From assembly GCF_026262505.1 (NCBI RefSeq), contig NC_067208.1, forward strand, positions 12,099,962 to 12,163,961: DNA of 64,000 nt, written 5' to 3'. A program made the translations under genes and the position numbers. Below are positions 18,567-27,578 of this stretch, piece by piece. How positions within the stretch are numbered: position 1 is the stretch's first letter; each line of letters begins with the position of its first letter. The stretch is from Trichomonas vaginalis G3. Lineage: Eukaryota > Parabasalia > Trichomonadida > Trichomonadidae. The notes under the pieces are model-generated. The model was not told the DNA's origin. It saw nothing but the letters and a program-made list of their open reading frames with translations, and ran no database searches.

Positions 18567-19145
18567 ATGTCCGACGTCCCACCAACCGAGTCCATTCCCA
18601 AACCAGAGGAACCTAAAGAACCACAACAGTCTCCTCAGCAACCTCAGTTCCAGCAAGTACCTCCGAATTACTACCAATTTCCACCTCAAGGTTACTACCC
18701 ACCACAAGGCTTCCCGAACTACCCTCCTCAGCCTATGCCTTACTTCCCCAACCCTTGGTTGTTCCAGCAAGCTCCACCCCAGCAATTCCAATTCCAATCT
18801 CAATCGAAGAGAGACCAAGAGTTCGAGGAAGGTCTGAACCGTTTACGCAAAGAGTATGCTACAGCTCCAATGGAAGAAGACAGGCTCTCAGTCTCTTCCC
18901 TCAAATCGACCGATTCGACTCGTACCACAGATTCGGCTCGTGACCGTGAAGACTACCTCAAGCAGTCTGAGAGACTCTTCATCTTACAGCCATTTACAGC
19001 TGGAGCTCTCAAGAACATGCGCAATTACGAAGGTCAAACACCAGCTGGAGACCGCAAAACAGACGTGCTTACAAGAGCAGTCCAACTGGTCAAGACAAAG
19101 ACTGAGATAGTCGACTTCATTCTTGCAGCTTGCCCTTACAAGTAA
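18567..19145 (+). CDS. Pro/Gln-rich protein with helical C-terminus (192 aa)
   Basis: Residues 1-75 are a low-complexity Pro/Gln/Tyr/Phe-rich arm (e.g. QVPPNYYQFPPQGYYPPQGF); the rest is charged helix ending in a more hydrophobic segment (VQLVKTKTEIVDFILAACPYK). Arms like this occur in virion proteins and in phase-separating scaffolds. The stop TAA is followed by AAAAAATAAA, a possible polyadenylation signal. Function unknown. Confidence 0.6.
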   Translation: MSDVPPTESIPKPEEPKEPQQSPQQPQFQQVPPNYYQFPPQGYYPPQGFPNYPPQPMPYFPNPWLFQQAPPQQFQFQSQSKRDQEFEEGLNRLRKEYATAPMEEDRLSVSSLKSTDSTRTTDSARDREDYLKQSERLFILQPFTAGALKNMRNYEGQTPAGDRKTDVLTRAVQLVKTKTEIVDFILAACPYK

Positions 19146-19173
19146 AAAAATAAACAATTACGAATTAAACTTT

Positions 19174-19374
19174 TTACTCTTTCTTTTCTGAGTTGTTTAG
19201 AGCTGGTTTCTCTTGTAGAAACCTTTCGTACTCTTCCATGGTCATGTAATTGCGAATTTGGTACGCAATTACAGGTTCGTTGTTTTTGAACCTGATGTAT
19301 GTAACGCTTCCCTCCTCCTCAGGGAAGTAAGCTGCTAACATCTGACCAAGTTTTCTCGGTGACTCGGAGCTCAT
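19174..19374 (-). CDS. Small acidic alpha/beta protein (66 aa)
   Basis: The start is placed at the MSSESP ATG, since upstream codons lie in the AATGTCACTTTTTAA leader. It contains MLAAYFPEEEGSVTYIRF and a helical C-terminus. Unknown. It is in tandem with the similarly sized 19411-19599 gene. Confidence 0.5.
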   Translation of the reverse strand: MSSESPRKLGQMLAAYFPEEEGSVTYIRFKNNEPVIAYQIRNYMTMEEYERFLQEKPALNNSEKKE

Positions 19375-19410
19375 TAAAAATGTCACTTTTTAAACGTTAA
19401 GTTTTTAGTC

Positions 19411-19599
19411 TTATTTTACCCTTTGTTTGTCAAGGTAGTATTGGACTGCAATTTCTCCAAATTCTCTGTGTCGGAGTTCTTCAGCATTTTCCAAGGTGTA
19501 CCTGGAGAACTCAAAGAAGTTGTCAAGAAGATACTGCCATGCTGCTCTTCTGAGTTCGTCGGTATTTTGGAAGTGTTGCACCTTCGAGTCTTCGGACAT
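19411..19599 (-). CDS. Small helical protein (62 aa)
   Basis: Starts at MSEDSKVQHF just after the AATGACACTTTTTCT leader. It is an all-helix protein (LRRAAWQYLLDNFFEFSRYT). Its leader matches that of the gene at 19174, supporting both being real. Unknown function. Confidence 0.5.
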   Translation of the reverse strand: MSEDSKVQHFQNTDELRRAAWQYLLDNFFEFSRYTLENAEELRHREFGEIAVQYYLDKQRVK

Positions 19600-19643
19600 G
19601 AAAAAAATGACACTTTTTCTATTAAACCGTTTTGGCATTTCTC

Positions 19644-19937
19644 ATGAGTGAGTATAGTTCTGCCGAACCATTGGAAGAGAAGAAGTACCCTTGCTGGCAA
19701 AAGACAAAAATAGTTGCCTTAGTTGTCATTGCAATTGTACTCGTAATTGAATTCATTGTACTTCTCTTCACGTACCTAAACTCAAGGACGGCATATGCTT
19801 TAAGAAGCTACCATCTTACTAAGACTAAACACTTAGATTTTTCAAGCTTGACTTTTTACAATTTGAACTTTGTTTGCGTAGATATGAATTCTGAAAGAAG
19901 TATGAGGGTCTTGTATGACTTTGTACTTCTCCCATAG
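19644..19937 (+). CDS. Single-pass membrane protein candidate (97 aa)
   Basis: From MSEYSSAEPLEEKKYPC it enters a strong hydrophobic helix at about residues 22-44 (IVALVVIAIVLVIEFIVLLF). The remainder runs convergently over the 3' end of the packaging ATPase (from 19842), so the true end may be earlier in function. A membrane protein in a capsid-bearing element could support an inner membrane or egress; this is inference. Confidence 0.45.
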   Translation: MSEYSSAEPLEEKKYPCWQKTKIVALVVIAIVLVIEFIVLLFTYLNSRTAYALRSYHLTKTKHLDFSSLTFYNLNFVCVDMNSERSMRVLYDFVLLP

Positions 19938-20717
19938 TTCATGTCTGTCAAACTTACCTGCCATGGACTCTTTCATAAGTTCCATGAAATCGTCTTCGGA
20001 CAATCCGGGGAAAAGTATTATGTCAGTAAGTATTCTTTTAACATCCTTACTTAAACTCTTTGCTGTCTGTACACAAATGACAACTGAGATGTTAAAGTGT
20101 CTGAGCTTCTTAAGAATTCGACACATATCTTGTTCTCTGTTCTTTAACAAAGGATGAGAGGCGAAATCATCTAAGATAAGAAGACATCTATGAGGGTAAG
20201 TCTTCCAATCGTAAGATTGCAATTTCTTCGAAATGTATTCTATCTCTTTCTGTTTGTTTCTGAAGTGTTTCTTCTCTAATATTCTCTGCATTTCCTCATT
20301 TGGGTCTTTAAACTTAGAATTTATATACTCATTTATAGCATTATACTTCAAAACTCTTCTTTGGTACTTCTTTATCCAATCTAACAACTCAGTATCCTTT
20401 ATACATACTAACTTAGACTTCTTTATAATATCTTTGAACGAATTGACGGTTTGGTCAAATTGACCAGAAGTCGAACAAATAACAACTAACTCATAGAATG
20501 GGTTCTTCTCATCTAGTTCTTGTTGTTGTGCAGCCATTTTAAGATAAGTGAAAGTCTTACCCGACCCAGGTGGTGCAATTAGACCTGTTATACCATTCTG
20601 AGCAAATAAGAACTTGTCATGTATAGGCTTTATCTGAGCATTTTCCAACTTCACCTTGTTCTTGTTTAAAACATTCTCAAATTTCTTGTCAATATCAGCA
20701 AACTTTTTTTCTAACAT
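19842..20717 (-). CDS. A32/FtsK-HerA-type packaging ATPase of A
   Basis: The first good ATG (MLEKKFADIDKKF) is at 20717, although the frame is open further up. Walker A is GLIAPPGSGKTFTYLK (about residues 40-55), Walker B is CLLILDDFASHPL, and an arginine-finger/sensor-like region (VVICVQTAKSL) follows. This is the order of the poxvirus A32-like genome-packaging ATPase found in Polintons, virophages and giant viruses. It would drive DNA into a preformed capsid. It looks whole, and it diverges from the gene at 20754 through a 36-bp gap. Confidence 0.85.
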   Translation of the reverse strand: MLEKKFADIDKKFENVLNKNKVKLENAQIKPIHDKFLFAQNGITGLIAPPGSGKTFTYLKMAAQQQELDEKNPFYELVVICSTSGQFDQTVNSFKDIIKKSKLVCIKDTELLDWIKKYQRRVLKYNAINEYINSKFKDPNEEMQRILEKKHFRNKQKEIEYISKKLQSYDWKTYPHRCLLILDDFASHPLLKNREQDMCRILKKLRHFNISVVICVQTAKSLSKDVKRILTDIILFPGLSEDDFMELMKESMAGKFDRHELWEKYKVIQDPHTSFRIHIYANKVQIVKSQA

Positions 20718-20753
20718 ATTTTTAGAAAAATTAAAATTTTTATCTTTTAGAAA
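20718..20753. promoter_or_regulatory. 36-bp divergent promoter gap
   Basis: Between the ATPase start (20717, minus) and the plus-strand start at 20754 lies an A/T-only block with ATTTTTATCTTTTAGAAA. It carries the TTTTTATC motif seen in front of many genes of both elements, here close to the plus-strand ATG. Confidence 0.45.
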
Positions 20754-21002
20754 ATGTCTAGCGATTTCGCTATCTATATTCGAGACAAACTTTTTGACAG
20801 CAAAACATCTGTCGACCATAAAATCTTACATAGTGTAAACAAGAAAGGTGAATTTGTTCTAAAGTTCTGTTTCTGGGAATATGACAAGAACCATAAAACA
20901 TTACAAAGAGCAGTCTTAAAATTTGTCAATGACAGACTTGTTGACAGAGATGACGCCGATTGGAAAGATGAAGTCCAACAAAAGTTCTTAGAATGCAAAG
21001 AA
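20754..21002 (+). CDS. Gene of A interrupted by element B (5' part)
   Basis: A charged, mixed alpha/beta N-terminal part (MSSDFAIYIRDKLFD, FVLKFCFWEYDKNHKTLQ). Element B is inserted here: the AAGAA target duplication is at 20998-21002 and 40976-40980, and coding-like DNA continues on the far side at 40981-41181. Family not recognised. The charge-rich far side suggests a nucleic-acid-associated protein. Confidence 0.6.
20998..21002. repeat. Target-site duplication of element B, left copy
   Basis: AAGAA directly abuts the terminal repeat of B, and the same five bases directly follow the right end (40976-40980). Five to six bases is the expected duplication for Polintons. Confidence 0.75.
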
Positions 21003-21624
21003 AGTTAGTATACAAGTCTTGAGTATGGTGGCACTGCGTTCCACCTTACCCAATACTTGTGAATTTGACACTTTACAAAACAGTTAACGTATATTTTACA
21101 ACATGAACGCAAAAACCAACTTAACCTTAAATATTTACAAAGCCACCAACAATTTCACCTCACTATCGTTCTCACTAACAACTTCACTAATGTTCTCATA
21201 AATTTTCCTCAATATCTTCATCATTAGTGTTAACCCTATTGTAGTCATACTTGAAGCCATAAACTTTCTCTAACTTCTTAACGTACAATTTACATAACTT
21301 ACCTTCGTCATCGTATGGTTTAATGATATAACTATTTCTATCTTTATACACAGTCAATGAAAAGTCAACTGGTCTCGGATGTATTTGAAAGAACATGTTA
21401 TGCTCAGGAAGGAAGAATAAATGTTTAAATGTATGTTTGTTATATGTTTTGATTTGTATGAGTTGCTTTTGTTCTGTCATTTATATAAAAATAAAATAAA
21501 AAATAAATGATATCACCACCCTCACGCGTATGAAAACATAGCATAAAAATAATGTTTATGTTAGAATGTTAGATCTAACACGTTTTCTAACCTCTTTTCT
21601 ACCCTGTTGAATTCATTGCTTTAT
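21003..21624 (+). repeat. Left terminal inverted repeat of Polinton B
   Basis: Reverse complement of 40326-40975 with few substitutions and one length difference of about 30 bases near the promoter of the repeat-borne gene. It contains the complete small gene at 21196-21480. The subterminal part carries the motif GTTAGATCTAACACGTTTTC, which recurs inside the element (28825 and 29945). Confidence 0.9.
21196..21480 (-). CDS. 94-aa gene inside the terminal repeat, left copy
   Basis: Begins MTEQKQLIQIKTYNKHTF and continues through LFFLPEHNMFFQIHPRPVDF to an acidic tail (TNDEDIEENL). An almost identical second copy sits in the right terminal repeat (40498-40782), differing at about two residues. 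It reads outward from the element interior toward the end. The mixed beta/alpha, compact character and terminal location suggest a role at element ends or an early gene, but no family is recognised. Both copies look whole. Confidence 0.7.
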   Translation of the reverse strand: MTEQKQLIQIKTYNKHTFKHLFFLPEHNMFFQIHPRPVDFSLTVYKDRNSYIIKPYDDEGKLCKLYVKKLEKVYGFKYDYNRVNTNDEDIEENL

Positions 21625-22150
21625 AACTCTCTTCCTTGGTTTCTTTTTAGTTGCTTTCTTCACGTCTGTCTCCAACTTGACTGTCTTTCTTCTTCGTCCA
21701 TAATGATACCAATTACTTCCACCAGTCAATGGGTCAAATGGTCGTTCATAAGGGTTTCCATACATTCCATAAGGTCCGTATGGATAAACCGCTGGTGGAG
21801 AAGAAACATTTTCTTTAGTTCCATCGACTCTATTTAAATGCATTGTTTCACCTTTCATCTGGTCATTAAAGTCTTTTGCATGTTTTGCAAACTCATCGTC
21901 CTTTCCTAAAGCATTTTCTGACTCAGTCGCAACCAAATTGGATGCTTTATTTATGAGCCCTATTTTATTTAATCTTAACTTCTTTGCAACCCAGCCTCCA
22001 AATGCTAATGCTTTCCCATTTATTTGCATCTAATGTCTTTGAAACCCTTCCTCCACTCATTTTATTTACTGCGTCATAAGCTCCAAGTGCTTTTGCTCCA
22101 AATGCTAATGCTTTTGTTCCCATTGCGCCTAAAGCTGCCCAAGCTACCAT
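21613..22150 (-). pseudogene. Gly/Ala then Lys-rich small virion-type protein of B
   Basis: Fossil part of Polinton B. The N-terminal portion is a small-residue hydrophobic helix (AALGAMGTKALAFGAKALGA), the centre is polar and Pro/Tyr/Gly-rich (YPYGPYGMYGNPY), and the C-terminus is strongly basic (KKATKKKPRKRVIKQ). This resembles the pVI/pX-type minor proteins that contact membrane or DNA, and parallels A's 8607 and 12491 genes. It is broken about once. Confidence 0.5.
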
Positions 22151-22375
22151 TTACACCATATTAAAATCATCTCTCTTCAATATTATCTCATAAAAGTTCT
22201 CGTTACTGGAGAAAGTCAATGAAACATAAGCGTTCTCACGGGCTTCGCCCTCACCGCTTTGCGGTCTATCTAACTTCTTTCTTATCTCATCTATTCTCAA
22301 TAAAATATCTGAACAATTGCTAACATCTTCTACAACTGTTATTTCATCATGAACGACCTTTAAGAACAAGCTCAT
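22151..22375 (-). CDS. Small protein carrying a GC-rich palindromic insert (74 aa)
   Basis: Starts MSLFLKVVHDEITVVEDV and ends NFYEIILKRDDFNMV. The central RPQSGEGEARENAY is encoded by a GC-rich pair of mini-palindromes (GGGCTTCGCCC and CCGCTTTGCGG, about 22237-22265) that stands out from the AT-rich surroundings. The frame stays open through the insert. Function unknown. Confidence 0.55.
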   Translation of the reverse strand: MSLFLKVVHDEITVVEDVSNCSDILLRIDEIRKKLDRPQSGEGEARENAYVSLTFSSNENFYEIILKRDDFNMV

Positions 22376-23257
22376 TTAATATGCAATTAAAATCATCTCA
22401 ATAATGAGTCCATCCTTTCCATCTTTAGGTAGCACAACATCTTTCATTGAAGAAGGTTCGACAAGTCTTATGTTAAACTTACTGACAAAGTTTGTTATAC
22501 TATAATGCTTCGGTGGCGAATACATGTAGTTTGAAAGACATAATATAGATTCTTCAGCAAATTCACTTATACTGGATTTTATAACAATGTTCTCACGAGA
22601 CCAAATACAACCAATTGACAATCTTGTAAGCAATCCTGCTGAACCTTCTACTGTAAACGTCGATGGTAACATTCCACGAAGGTCATCTATTGACATCTTT
22701 GAGTCACTGAATTTAAAGATTTTCTTAAAGCAATCGTCATTATCTAACCATGCAATAGCTTTGAAGTTTTCATTCGAATATACATCTGCTTCATTAAATG
22801 TAAATCTTGACTTCTTTGCAGAGATGACTTTAAAATCTATTGCATTTGTTTCAAAATTATATGCTATGGTAACTTCTGAAGGTAATGGATGCCCTTCCGC
22901 AGTCAGTTGTTCTCTCACTACCGTTTGAAGCTTTGTGTTAAAAACTTTCATGTCATCTCCTGTATCTAAGTTCACATACACAGCAACAGGGAAACTATCT
23001 TGCTTCTTTGTTTCATCATTATATCTCAAAACATTAAAGTTCTTCAATAATATTGTTCTTCCTGCTGGAATACTTCGAACCTGTCTGATTTCAATAGCTT
23101 TCTCACCTCCTACATACTCTACCCAGTGTCTTGGATATTCATAAGTATACTGACTTTCTTGAATTTTGGTTGGTTTCATCATAACGTGTTCATAGTATAT
23201 CTTTATACTCTTGTCAGTTAGACTCGGTGCTATGTTCTGAATATTTCTGACTTGCAT
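22376..23257 (-). CDS. Beta-rich minor capsid/vertex candidate of B (293 aa)
   Basis: The start is placed at MQVRNIQNIAPSL, 16 bases from the divergent ATPase-like gene. Like A's 8854 protein it has YPRHWVEYVGG near residue 40, followed by EIRQVRSIPAGRTI, and a repeating strand pattern throughout. A further relative lies at 36347-37203. Penton-type minor capsid is the leading reading, from the size, fold impression and conserved presence in both elements; it is not proven by any motif. The frame looks whole. Confidence 0.5.
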   Translation of the reverse strand: MQVRNIQNIAPSLTDKSIKIYYEHVMMKPTKIQESQYTYEYPRHWVEYVGGEKAIEIRQVRSIPAGRTILLKNFNVLRYNDETKKQDSFPVAVYVNLDTGDDMKVFNTKLQTVVREQLTAEGHPLPSEVTIAYNFETNAIDFKVISAKKSRFTFNEADVYSNENFKAIAWLDNDDCFKKIFKFSDSKMSIDDLRGMLPSTFTVEGSAGLLTRLSIGCIWSRENIVIKSSISEFAEESILCLSNYMYSPPKHYSITNFVSKFNIRLVEPSSMKDVVLPKDGKDGLIIEMILIAY

Positions 23258-23273
23258 TTTTAATGGAGATAAA

Positions 23274-23666
23274 ATGAAGCATTTAATACATGACGTAGAT
23301 GAAGACATGAATGAAACTACAGACAAACTTAACTCTTCTCTTATTCTTCCTTTCAGCAAAGATTATGAATTCTGTTCAAATGGTGTGTATTTCTATTGTG
23401 GAAAGATGGGTTCAGGTAAGACATTTAACCTCATTCGTCATATAGTCATAACAGAGCGTTTAGGAAACGACTCTTACTATGACCAAATCATTATATCAGC
23501 AACTTCAGACTCTATGGATTCAACAGCCCATCTTGGCGCTTTGCGCCGTCAGTCAAAAAATTTCAAGTTAGCAATTTGTAATATCTATCCAAAACTTCTT
23601 CAACAGTATCGAACTCATCTTCATAATGCAAACCTAATCTTATTGACTTGGTGCAGTTTTCACTAA
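23274..23666 (+). pseudogene. A32-like packaging ATPase of B, partial
   Basis: Fossil part of Polinton B. The Walker A region is YFYCGKMGSGKTFNLIR, and a following strand reads QIIISATSDSMD. It is shorter than the ATPase of A (19842-20717) and looks incomplete. A GC-rich palindrome (GGCGCTTTGCGCC) lies in-frame near 23536. It is the same packaging family as in A but a clearly different lineage. Confidence 0.65.
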
Positions 23667-23805
23667 CACAATATTTTTCTGTTCTCTTGACTGACATAAC
23701 TAACTCATTTGTTTCATCAAACAGCAACAACCAAAGTTCATGACCTAATACATAACATTCATACTTTATATTTTTAGCTCTGAGTTCTCTTGTAAGCTGT
23801 TGCAT
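23563..23805 (-). CDS. Small acidic protein of B (80 aa)
   Basis: Starts MQQLTRELRAKNIKYECYV, has a beta-type centre (LWLLLFDETNELVMSVKRT) and a helical acidic end (DEFDTVEEVLDRYYKLLT). It overlaps the ends of both neighbours by about 40-100 bases, which is common in compact elements. Unknown function. Confidence 0.5.
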   Translation of the reverse strand: MQQLTRELRAKNIKYECYVLGHELWLLLFDETNELVMSVKRTEKYCVSENCTKSIRLGLHYEDEFDTVEEVLDRYYKLLT

Positions 23806-24539
23806 TTAATATTTTCTAAAAAGTCAACTTCAACAGTCATTCGCACTGGTGCCTTCAGTTCTACAGGCTCTCCTTGAAAGTCAACAAGTCTGAATTGCAT
23901 GTCTTTCAAATTATGAGGACTAATGCGAACCCATTTACCTAAATGAGTTGCTATGACAGGAACGTTTGGAATGAACATTGAATTGACTGCATAACAGAAA
24001 GACTTATATTCTACTGAACCTTTACTATTAACTCCTGAAATACCTGTGACATTAGCTATTTTTGACTCAATGTACAAACAATTGCCATAACATACGTATG
24101 GAACAGATTTCATCTCAATCGTTTTGTCAACACTTTTCAAAGGAAATGTCATATGGTATGCTCCCAAAAGAAGTTGTACTCTATGACTCATTCTTGGTAT
24201 CTTAAACTCTTTCGCATAACTGAACTTCAAAACTCCTGCAATAAGTTTAACATTCATTAAGTTTTCTCCGTTATCCTTGTTTATTGTAGTATTTATGAGA
24301 GCATTTAACACTCCAGCTAATGTTTCCATCTTATATTCTACATTATTGTGAAATCTTATTTCGTGCTTCTTTCCATCTATTTCAAGCTCCATGAAATCTG
24401 TTTCGTCAGTTATAACGAATGAAGCAATAGTATTAAAGTCAACCATTCTGAATGCAAGTGGCTCATTCTGTAGACCTAAGTTTTGTAGTTTTACTGTCCC
24501 GTATTCGTTTGGGTCTGTACTTTGCAAATAGAACAACAT
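23766..24539 (-). CDS. Beta-rich structural candidate of B (257 aa)
   Basis: The start is set at MLFYLQSTDPNEYGTVKL, close to the divergent fibre gene. It is strand-rich with evenly spaced hydrophobics (ASFVITDETDFMELEIDGK, GKWVRISPHNLKDMQFRLVD). The C-terminal part (VPVIATHLGKWVRIS, then MTVEVDF) resembles the region at 42918-43740 of A, so both elements have this gene. Possibly a second jelly-roll capsid or vertex protein. The frame looks whole. Confidence 0.5.
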   Translation of the reverse strand: MLFYLQSTDPNEYGTVKLQNLGLQNEPLAFRMVDFNTIASFVITDETDFMELEIDGKKHEIRFHNNVEYKMETLAGVLNALINTTINKDNGENLMNVKLIAGVLKFSYAKEFKIPRMSHRVQLLLGAYHMTFPLKSVDKTIEMKSVPYVCYGNCLYIESKIANVTGISGVNSKGSVEYKSFCYAVNSMFIPNVPVIATHLGKWVRISPHNLKDMQFRLVDFQGEPVELKAPVRMTVEVDFLENIKCNSLQENSELKI

Positions 24540-24556
24540 TTTATTCTCATTAAAAT

Positions 24557-27500
24557 ATGAGTATAGCTGCATATGCGTATGAAGCTGACAGAGCTAAACG
24601 TTTATATTTTGGTCAATACTCTCTCACACTTACTGACAAATATATTGTTATCAGTGATGGAAATACCGAGAAATACATAACATGGAAGGACTATGAAAAG
24701 TTTGACCCCATTTTAACTCCATGCACTATGCCATTCATTGTAAATGGTGAAGTTGTCATGAAGAACAACACAACAGTATATAAGTCTGTTCATGAAGCGT
24801 TAGAATATATGTTGAATTATAATCCCGAAAGATTTGACCCAAGCACTACGCCATGTACAATGCCTTTTATTAAGGATGGTGAAATCGTAAGAGTTCCGGA
24901 TTCAACGGTTTACATAGCTGTTCAAAACAGTTTACAAAACATTTTAGCGAATATCTTTAATTCAGAAACTACAGAAATAAAATTCCCATATATAACAGAT
25001 GCTAAAGAAATTAAATCAAAAACGACAACATTATTTACGTCACTTAATGATTTAATGACTTATATCATTAATATTCCTGCACCAACTATAGCATTTGATC
25101 CAAACTCAACGGTTTGCAGTGTACCCTTCATAAATGACAGTTCATTAATTACTTTAAGGGATTCGACAGTAAATGAATCATTAAAGGCGTCATTAATGAA
25201 AATCATTGATTTTAATTCATTCACGAATACATATAATTCATTCATTAATGTTTCATACACTTCTAAAGAAGGTGAGCCAAAAACTATCGATAAAGCGGTG
25301 TATGAAATAAAAGCATCAACGACGAAATTGAATTCGTTAACTTTTGACGGTGATAGTTTCGTTAATGACATAACATCGGGGAAAACAATTTTAACGAAAG
25401 AATATTTAAAATCTCATGTTAGTGAGTTCGTTGAAATTGAAAAAGAAGGTGGAATTAAGTTCGATCCACTGAATTTCATTTTCAGCTTAGCGAATGCGGG
25501 TATTAATTTTGCTGAATGGACAACAATACAGAGTGAAATAAATGCAATATGGACGTTTTTGGGGTCAAAAGCGGGAATGAGTGAGCTTGTAAATGCTGTA
25601 AGAGCATTAGGTGAAACAGGAAATTTTGTAGATGGTTTTAAAAGACTTGTTTCAAATGTTTTAACAAACACAAAGAAATTATTTAGATATACTGTACATA
25701 ACGGACGAATTTTTGAACAGATAGCAACAAACCCTCCGGTTATGGATGCGTTGATGATGGTTAGAGATATAAAACCATGTAACGACGGGAACGAAGAACA
25801 TGAACAACAGGATACTGGTCGGGTTATTCGAGACATTAAAAACGTGTATCCTGAAGTTATTGATTTATTTAGAGGAGTTAATGATTCAATTTCAAAACAT
25901 TCTATAACCCTCGATGAAGAGAATAAATTAACAGATTATATATTCGTCATTATTGCAGAATTAATGAAGAGAATAAATGAAAAAAGAATTGGTGATATCA
26001 TTAATGTCAGCGATGTAATGATGAAAAGAAATTTTGACTCATTATTTACAAAACCAAAAATAGAATATAGTCTTTATGACGTAATTACCGAATTAATGAA
26101 AAAGATTAATGATAATAAGAGTTCTGGCGGGAGAGTTGAATTAGTAGTGAATGATGTTAATGAGAAATTAGCCGAAAAAGCAGACAAAAATGAGCTTTTA
26201 GCTCTGAGTGATAAAGTCAAGAACCACGTTCATTATATAACTTCAGACGAACAGATTATAACGGACTACCATGGATATTTAACACGAAGTGAAGAAGTGA
26301 AGACGGAAGATGTTAATGAAAGAAGATATAAATTCATTCGTGCTAAAGGTTATGACATAAGCTGTACTGTACAGTATGACACGGGTAAAGCACCAGAAGC
26401 ATTTGGTTATACCGGTGAAATTTATGCCTCTACTTTCTCTGTTAACGGTGTATTAGTTGAACCAAGATTTACATTGAGAGTTAAGGCAAAAATAACGTTT
26501 GAAGATGCTATTAAAAGTAAAGCTGACAAAAATGAACTTGACGCAATGAACAAAGTTTTGAAATCTCATAAACACAATATCTCCGATATAAATGAACTTC
26601 AAACTTCTTTAGACAACAAAGCAGACAAAAACCATACACATGAATCCTTCACTACTGTTAGAGCTGATGACATAATACTGAACTTTGACCTTGGTTCAAG
26701 TGCACCTTTAGAGAATCCAAGTACAAGCGTAAAAGATACTCTTAACAATTTAGATAACAGTTGCAGGAACATTGAAGGTCATGCCAGAAACTTTGAAGCA
26801 CATGAACTACCAGCAATGTTAGATAAGAAAGCAGACAAAACTTATGTGGATGCAGAACTAACAAAGAAATTTTCGAAACCAGATACAATGACATTTACAA
26901 CAGAAATTATAAATGGTGAACCAGCAACTCCATTTGAGTTTGTTAGAGGTCTTCAACCAGATACTTTTGAATTTTTCTTGGATAATTCTATTGAACTAAC
27001 ATTACATTATAAAAGTGGAACAAATGCAACATTTCATCCGGGAGATACATTCCAAATGGTATTTAATGACATAAGTTCTTTAGAATATGTTTATAGAGTT
27101 ATGAGCATATATGATTTAATATATCCTATAGGAGCTGTTTATACGTCTATGAATCCAATAAATCCAAACACTTTATTTGGTGGTAGATGGTATGAAATAG
27201 TTGACAGTTTTCCATTCTACACTAATACGCAGTCAATGAAGATGGGAGGTTCAAAGAAAATAGGTATTGAAAACCTTCCTTCACATATGCATAGGTTCAG
27301 TGGAAGAACATCTGTGGAAGGAAACCATTCACATTCAATAACAAAAAGAGGTTATATAAATCTTGCAGCGGGTTCGAATAGACAGGGAATGAACAGATAT
27401 GATATCTCAGATGACCCCAAAGATGTTAGCACAGGTATTTTCTGTGGAACTGCAGGAAATCATACACATGTTGTAGCTGGTATTACAGACCCAGAAGGTA

Positions 27501-27559
27501 ATGGAAAAGATTATATGCCTCCTTATATAACAATGCACGCTTGGATACGAGTTGGTTAA
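24557..27559 (+). CDS. 1000-residue phage-tail-collar fibre protein of B
   Basis: Three layers are visible. Residues 1-230 hold four repeats around FDPxxTPCTMPFIxDGEIV-type sequence. The middle has coiled and ADKNELDAMNK / ISDINELQTSLDNKADKNH shaft units as in phage fibres. Residues about 850-1000 form a tail-collar domain: YPIGAVYTSMNPINPNTLFG, GGRWYEIVDSFPFYTN, IGIENLPSHMHRFSG and a DYMPPYITMHAWIRVG end. This is the classic PIGsvy...FGGxWxxi...LPxHxH...xPPYxxxxxWxR pattern of bacteriophage collar/receptor-binding proteins. It suggests a capsid spike for binding a cell surface. It is a single, long and apparently whole frame, and the largest intact gene in the window. Confidence 0.88.
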   Translation: MSIAAYAYEADRAKRLYFGQYSLTLTDKYIVISDGNTEKYITWKDYEKFDPILTPCTMPFIVNGEVVMKNNTTVYKSVHEALEYMLNYNPERFDPSTTPCTMPFIKDGEIVRVPDSTVYIAVQNSLQNILANIFNSETTEIKFPYITDAKEIKSKTTTLFTSLNDLMTYIINIPAPTIAFDPNSTVCSVPFINDSSLITLRDSTVNESLKASLMKIIDFNSFTNTYNSFINVSYTSKEGEPKTIDKAVYEIKASTTKLNSLTFDGDSFVNDITSGKTILTKEYLKSHVSEFVEIEKEGGIKFDPLNFIFSLANAGINFAEWTTIQSEINAIWTFLGSKAGMSELVNAVRALGETGNFVDGFKRLVSNVLTNTKKLFRYTVHNGRIFEQIATNPPVMDALMMVRDIKPCNDGNEEHEQQDTGRVIRDIKNVYPEVIDLFRGVNDSISKHSITLDEENKLTDYIFVIIAELMKRINEKRIGDIINVSDVMMKRNFDSLFTKPKIEYSLYDVITELMKKINDNKSSGGRVELVVNDVNEKLAEKADKNELLALSDKVKNHVHYITSDEQIITDYHGYLTRSEEVKTEDVNERRYKFIRAKGYDISCTVQYDTGKAPEAFGYTGEIYASTFSVNGVLVEPRFTLRVKAKITFEDAIKSKADKNELDAMNKVLKSHKHNISDINELQTSLDNKADKNHTHESFTTVRADDIILNFDLGSSAPLENPSTSVKDTLNNLDNSCRNIEGHARNFEAHELPAMLDKKADKTYVDAELTKKFSKPDTMTFTTEIINGEPATPFEFVRGLQPDTFEFFLDNSIELTLHYKSGTNATFHPGDTFQMVFNDISSLEYVYRVMSIYDLIYPIGAVYTSMNPINPNTLFGGRWYEIVDSFPFYTNTQSMKMGGSKKIGIENLPSHMHRFSGRTSVEGNHSHSITKRGYINLAAGSNRQGMNRYDISDDPKDVSTGIFCGTAGNHTHVVAGITDPEGNGKDYMPPYITMHAWIRVG

Positions 27560-27578
27560 ACTCTTTAACTTTACATAA

